From: Saccharomycopsis crataegensis
Lineage: Eukaryota > Ascomycota > Saccharomycetes > Ascoideales > Saccharomycopsidaceae
Direction of reading: 5' to 3'
DNA length: 64,000 nt
Assembly (NCBI RefSeq): GCF_037102585.1
Contig: NW_027043837.1
Span: 62,001-126,000, forward strand
In this document: in pieces, positions 61,827-64,000 of the stretch
How the letters are laid out: each line of letters starts with the position of its first letter
Position numbering within the stretch: the stretch's first letter is position 1
Notes under the pieces: generated by a model
The model's database searches: none
Seen by the model: the letters and a program-made list of their open reading frames with translations, nothing else
What the model was told of the DNA's origin: nothing
Program-made: the position numbers and the translations under genes

Positions 61827-64000
61827 AAAAAAAAAAATACTCAATTATCATGAGAACCACTAGAAATAGTAATAAAGCTACCCCAAACTACTCCACCGAC
61901 CCTACTAATGATCCCCCAATCATTGAAACCCCGGTTTCTTTGGGCTCTTCATTGGATGTTGGCGCAACATCTGAAACCCCGATCCCGATAGCAAACATAA
62001 ACAAACAAGCTAAAGATCAAGATTCCGATGAAGAAATTACTGATGCAGCCGACAATACTATTAATAGTACTGTTGAAACCTTTTTAACTGCTTCAGAAGA
62101 TCCTGAAGCGGACCAAAACATGGATTCCAACGCCATTTCTACCCCAACTACCTCTCCAGCAATTAATGTTTCTTCAGTTGATTGCGATCGCAATTCTCAT
62201 GCAGCATGTGACACTGACATTGACATGCATAATCCTGTTATTCCAACCCAAGCCGTTATTTCTACTGATTTTATTAATGAAAACTCCGAAAACCAAAAAA
62301 AAATCGAAAATTCTCAAAACCCAAAAAAAAATTCTGTTTCTGTTCCTTCTGTTTCTGTTCCTTCTGTTTCTGTTCCTTCTGTTCCTGTTCCCTCTGTTTC
62401 ATCTTCTACCGTCGCCTCTCCAACTACGGCCTCCAATCCGGTGGCTCCAGCTGTCAATGTGACAAGACCAATCCAAACCTATGCTCAAGCCACCGCTGGA
62501 GACAAGCGCACACCTCGAGCCACTACAAACACCAATGATCCATCCTTCCAAAACGTGTTGATGAAATTTGAAAGAACTTTCAAATGGGCAAGTCACATCA
62601 AAATCCTTGACTTTAAGCACCGTGACGTATTGGAATATGCCATAAGCGAGAAACGCAAATCAGGAAAATTGTTCTCCACCTCCAATCCTGCTATTATTAA
62701 ATCCAAAGAAAAACGCGAGGAACTCGTCAAGATCATGGAAATTGAAGATTTCTTCCAAAACTACACCAGTTTTAATATGACAAACGAATTCAACAGATTG
62801 AGAAACTCTAGAATCAGCTTGGAGAACTACTTGGAATTTATCATGAGCCAACAGCATCTTAAGGATATCTTAATCTACTTTAAGATCCCAAAAGATATCT
62901 TTACAGAGTTTCCTCTTGAAAAACACTTGGAATCCATCAAAAACGGACTCACTAAGTTATCCAAAGAACTTGATACTATTACACAGTCATCCAACGAACC
63001 AGATAAGGATTTGATCATAATCAGGGAAAACTTAAAAGGGGCCCTCAACCACTTGGTTATTTTTAATAAGAAGATCTGCCTTAACTCAAACTTCATCCCA
63101 AACCCTCAGGATACAGGCTCTGATATCTTCAAGAAGGACAGAAATCTTTTAATTGAATATCTTAACATCCACCTTAAAGTTACAGTTGGAAATTATACCT
63201 ACACGCCAGGGTCTTTGTTAAACACAATGAATAAGGAATCCCATTTAATTGAGATTGAAATGAATTCCGAGTTTACTGAATTTAATCGGGAAAAACTTCT
63301 TGACCATGTCTTCAATGAATCCGGAATTGATCCATCATCCTTCTTTCCAATCAACACCGTTCACTTTACGGAAGAAGCTAGCAAAGCTGCCAGTATTGTC
63401 ACTTATGGTTATATTGAAATTGACTCAGGAAAATCCCTTCCACTCTTCAATGACAAAAATTTCCGCTCCAGAGTCATCACGAAATGCGTCCACTGCACTG
63501 CATGTGGTTCCCGTGAACACACTCGTTTTGACTGCAAGACGTCATCTTGTGCCATTTGCAAGAAATTATCCCATAGGGCAAAAGATTGTTATTTCAAAAA
63601 GCAATAAAGAGCACCAATTGTGAATCCGGAAGATCCAGAAAAACACTCTCCGAAACAAAATTCTGGAAAAGCAGTCAAACCAAACCACAATTTAAACTAT
63701 GGTTTTCAGACTGTCGAAAAAAGAAAAATAAAACTGAATAAACCGGCTACTCCAGAATATTCTAAACCACATTCAAACCCTTTTGACTTATTGGCAAATG
63801 AAGAAGAAAATGTTGATGATTCAATTATTGATGATGACGATACTTTGGAAAAGAACTACCCCTCCAATGATGAAGATGCTTTAGAGGAAGGCCTCTCTAC
63901 TGATGCAGACCAATCCATGGATGAGCTCGAAACCTCTACAACCCAACACACTGCTACTCTCAGACATCAAACCAAACCAATAGAATTATTGTCCAAGAAA
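61827..64000 (+). mobile_element. LINE1, second copy, running off the window
   Basis: Poly(A)-rich leader ending TACTCAATTATC, then ORF1; nearly base-identical to the copy at 28877. It entered the LTR at the same point as LINE2 and LINE3. The 3' half lies beyond the window. Confidence 0.93.
61850..64000 (+). pseudogene. LINE1 ORF1, second copy, with one early stop
   Basis: From MRTTRNSNKATP. Same order as the copy at 28877: NYSTDPTNDPP, SVPSV repeat with one more 5-residue unit than the other copy, charged middle and both knuckles. A TAA at 63605-63607 (CAA in the other copy) follows the second knuckle, so the protein would lose its C-terminal tail of about 300 residues. The frame reopens after it to the window end. 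Confidence 0.9.

Overview
The window is a nest of retrotransposons from a budding yeast (Saccharomycotina-like). Evidence for a yeast: low GC; compact yeast-type tRNA genes, including an intron-bearing tRNA-Leu(CAA); copia elements primed by the anticodon half of initiator tRNA-Met, as in Ty5; L1-type LINEs with two CCHC-knuckle ORF1s, as in Zorro of Candida; and a Ty3-type rule of LTR insertion just upstream of tRNA genes. I cannot tell the species or whether CTG is read as Leu or Ser. No intact host protein gene is visible; host DNA survives only as islands at about 1722-2862, 35323-36243 and 41407-44003.

Layout. 1-1721: piece of copia family A, a family B LTR and an A LTR remnant. 1722-2862: host island with a tRNA-Gln/tRNA-Leu pair. 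2863-13930: a long LTR element without coding capacity (called LARD-like here) set 13 bp upstream of tRNA-Gln. Its 5' LTR holds a composite SINE/LINE insertion (2911-4371) and its body holds a nearly perfect copia A element (6594-11687, TSD CAAAT). 13931-25193: minus-strand copia elements of families A and B, partly recombined. 25194-28840: minus-strand LINE2 cut by a solo B LTR. 28862-35187: LINE1. 35281-36243: LTR remnant 13 bp upstream of a tRNA-Thr/tRNA-Ala pair, then a short dispersed repeat. 36244-41406: whole-looking copia B. 41407-43913: host island with a degraded gene and a solo hybrid A/B LTR. 43919-50438: tRNA-Gly, an LTR piece 13 bp upstream of it, and LINE3. 50439-55371: Ty3/gypsy element with one long gag-pol frame. 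55379-61778: solo LARD-like LTR carrying LINE2. 61784-64000: another such LTR carrying LINE1, running off the window.

How the parts work together. The LARD-like LTRs land exactly 13 bp upstream of three tRNA genes; three unrelated LINE families then land at one point inside those LTRs. The gypsy element shares the LARD-like element's primer-binding site and terminal bases and is a candidate source of its enzymes. The copia A LTR carries up to nine tandem heat-shock elements, and the copia B LTR carries a tRNA-like pair of Pol III boxes. A SINE-like unit shares its 3' hairpin tail with LINE3. The density of Ty5-like copies and the roughly symmetric inverted arrangement of 1-25193 would suit a centromeric or other silent region; that is inference. 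Because copies are nearly identical, some junctions could be assembly artefacts.
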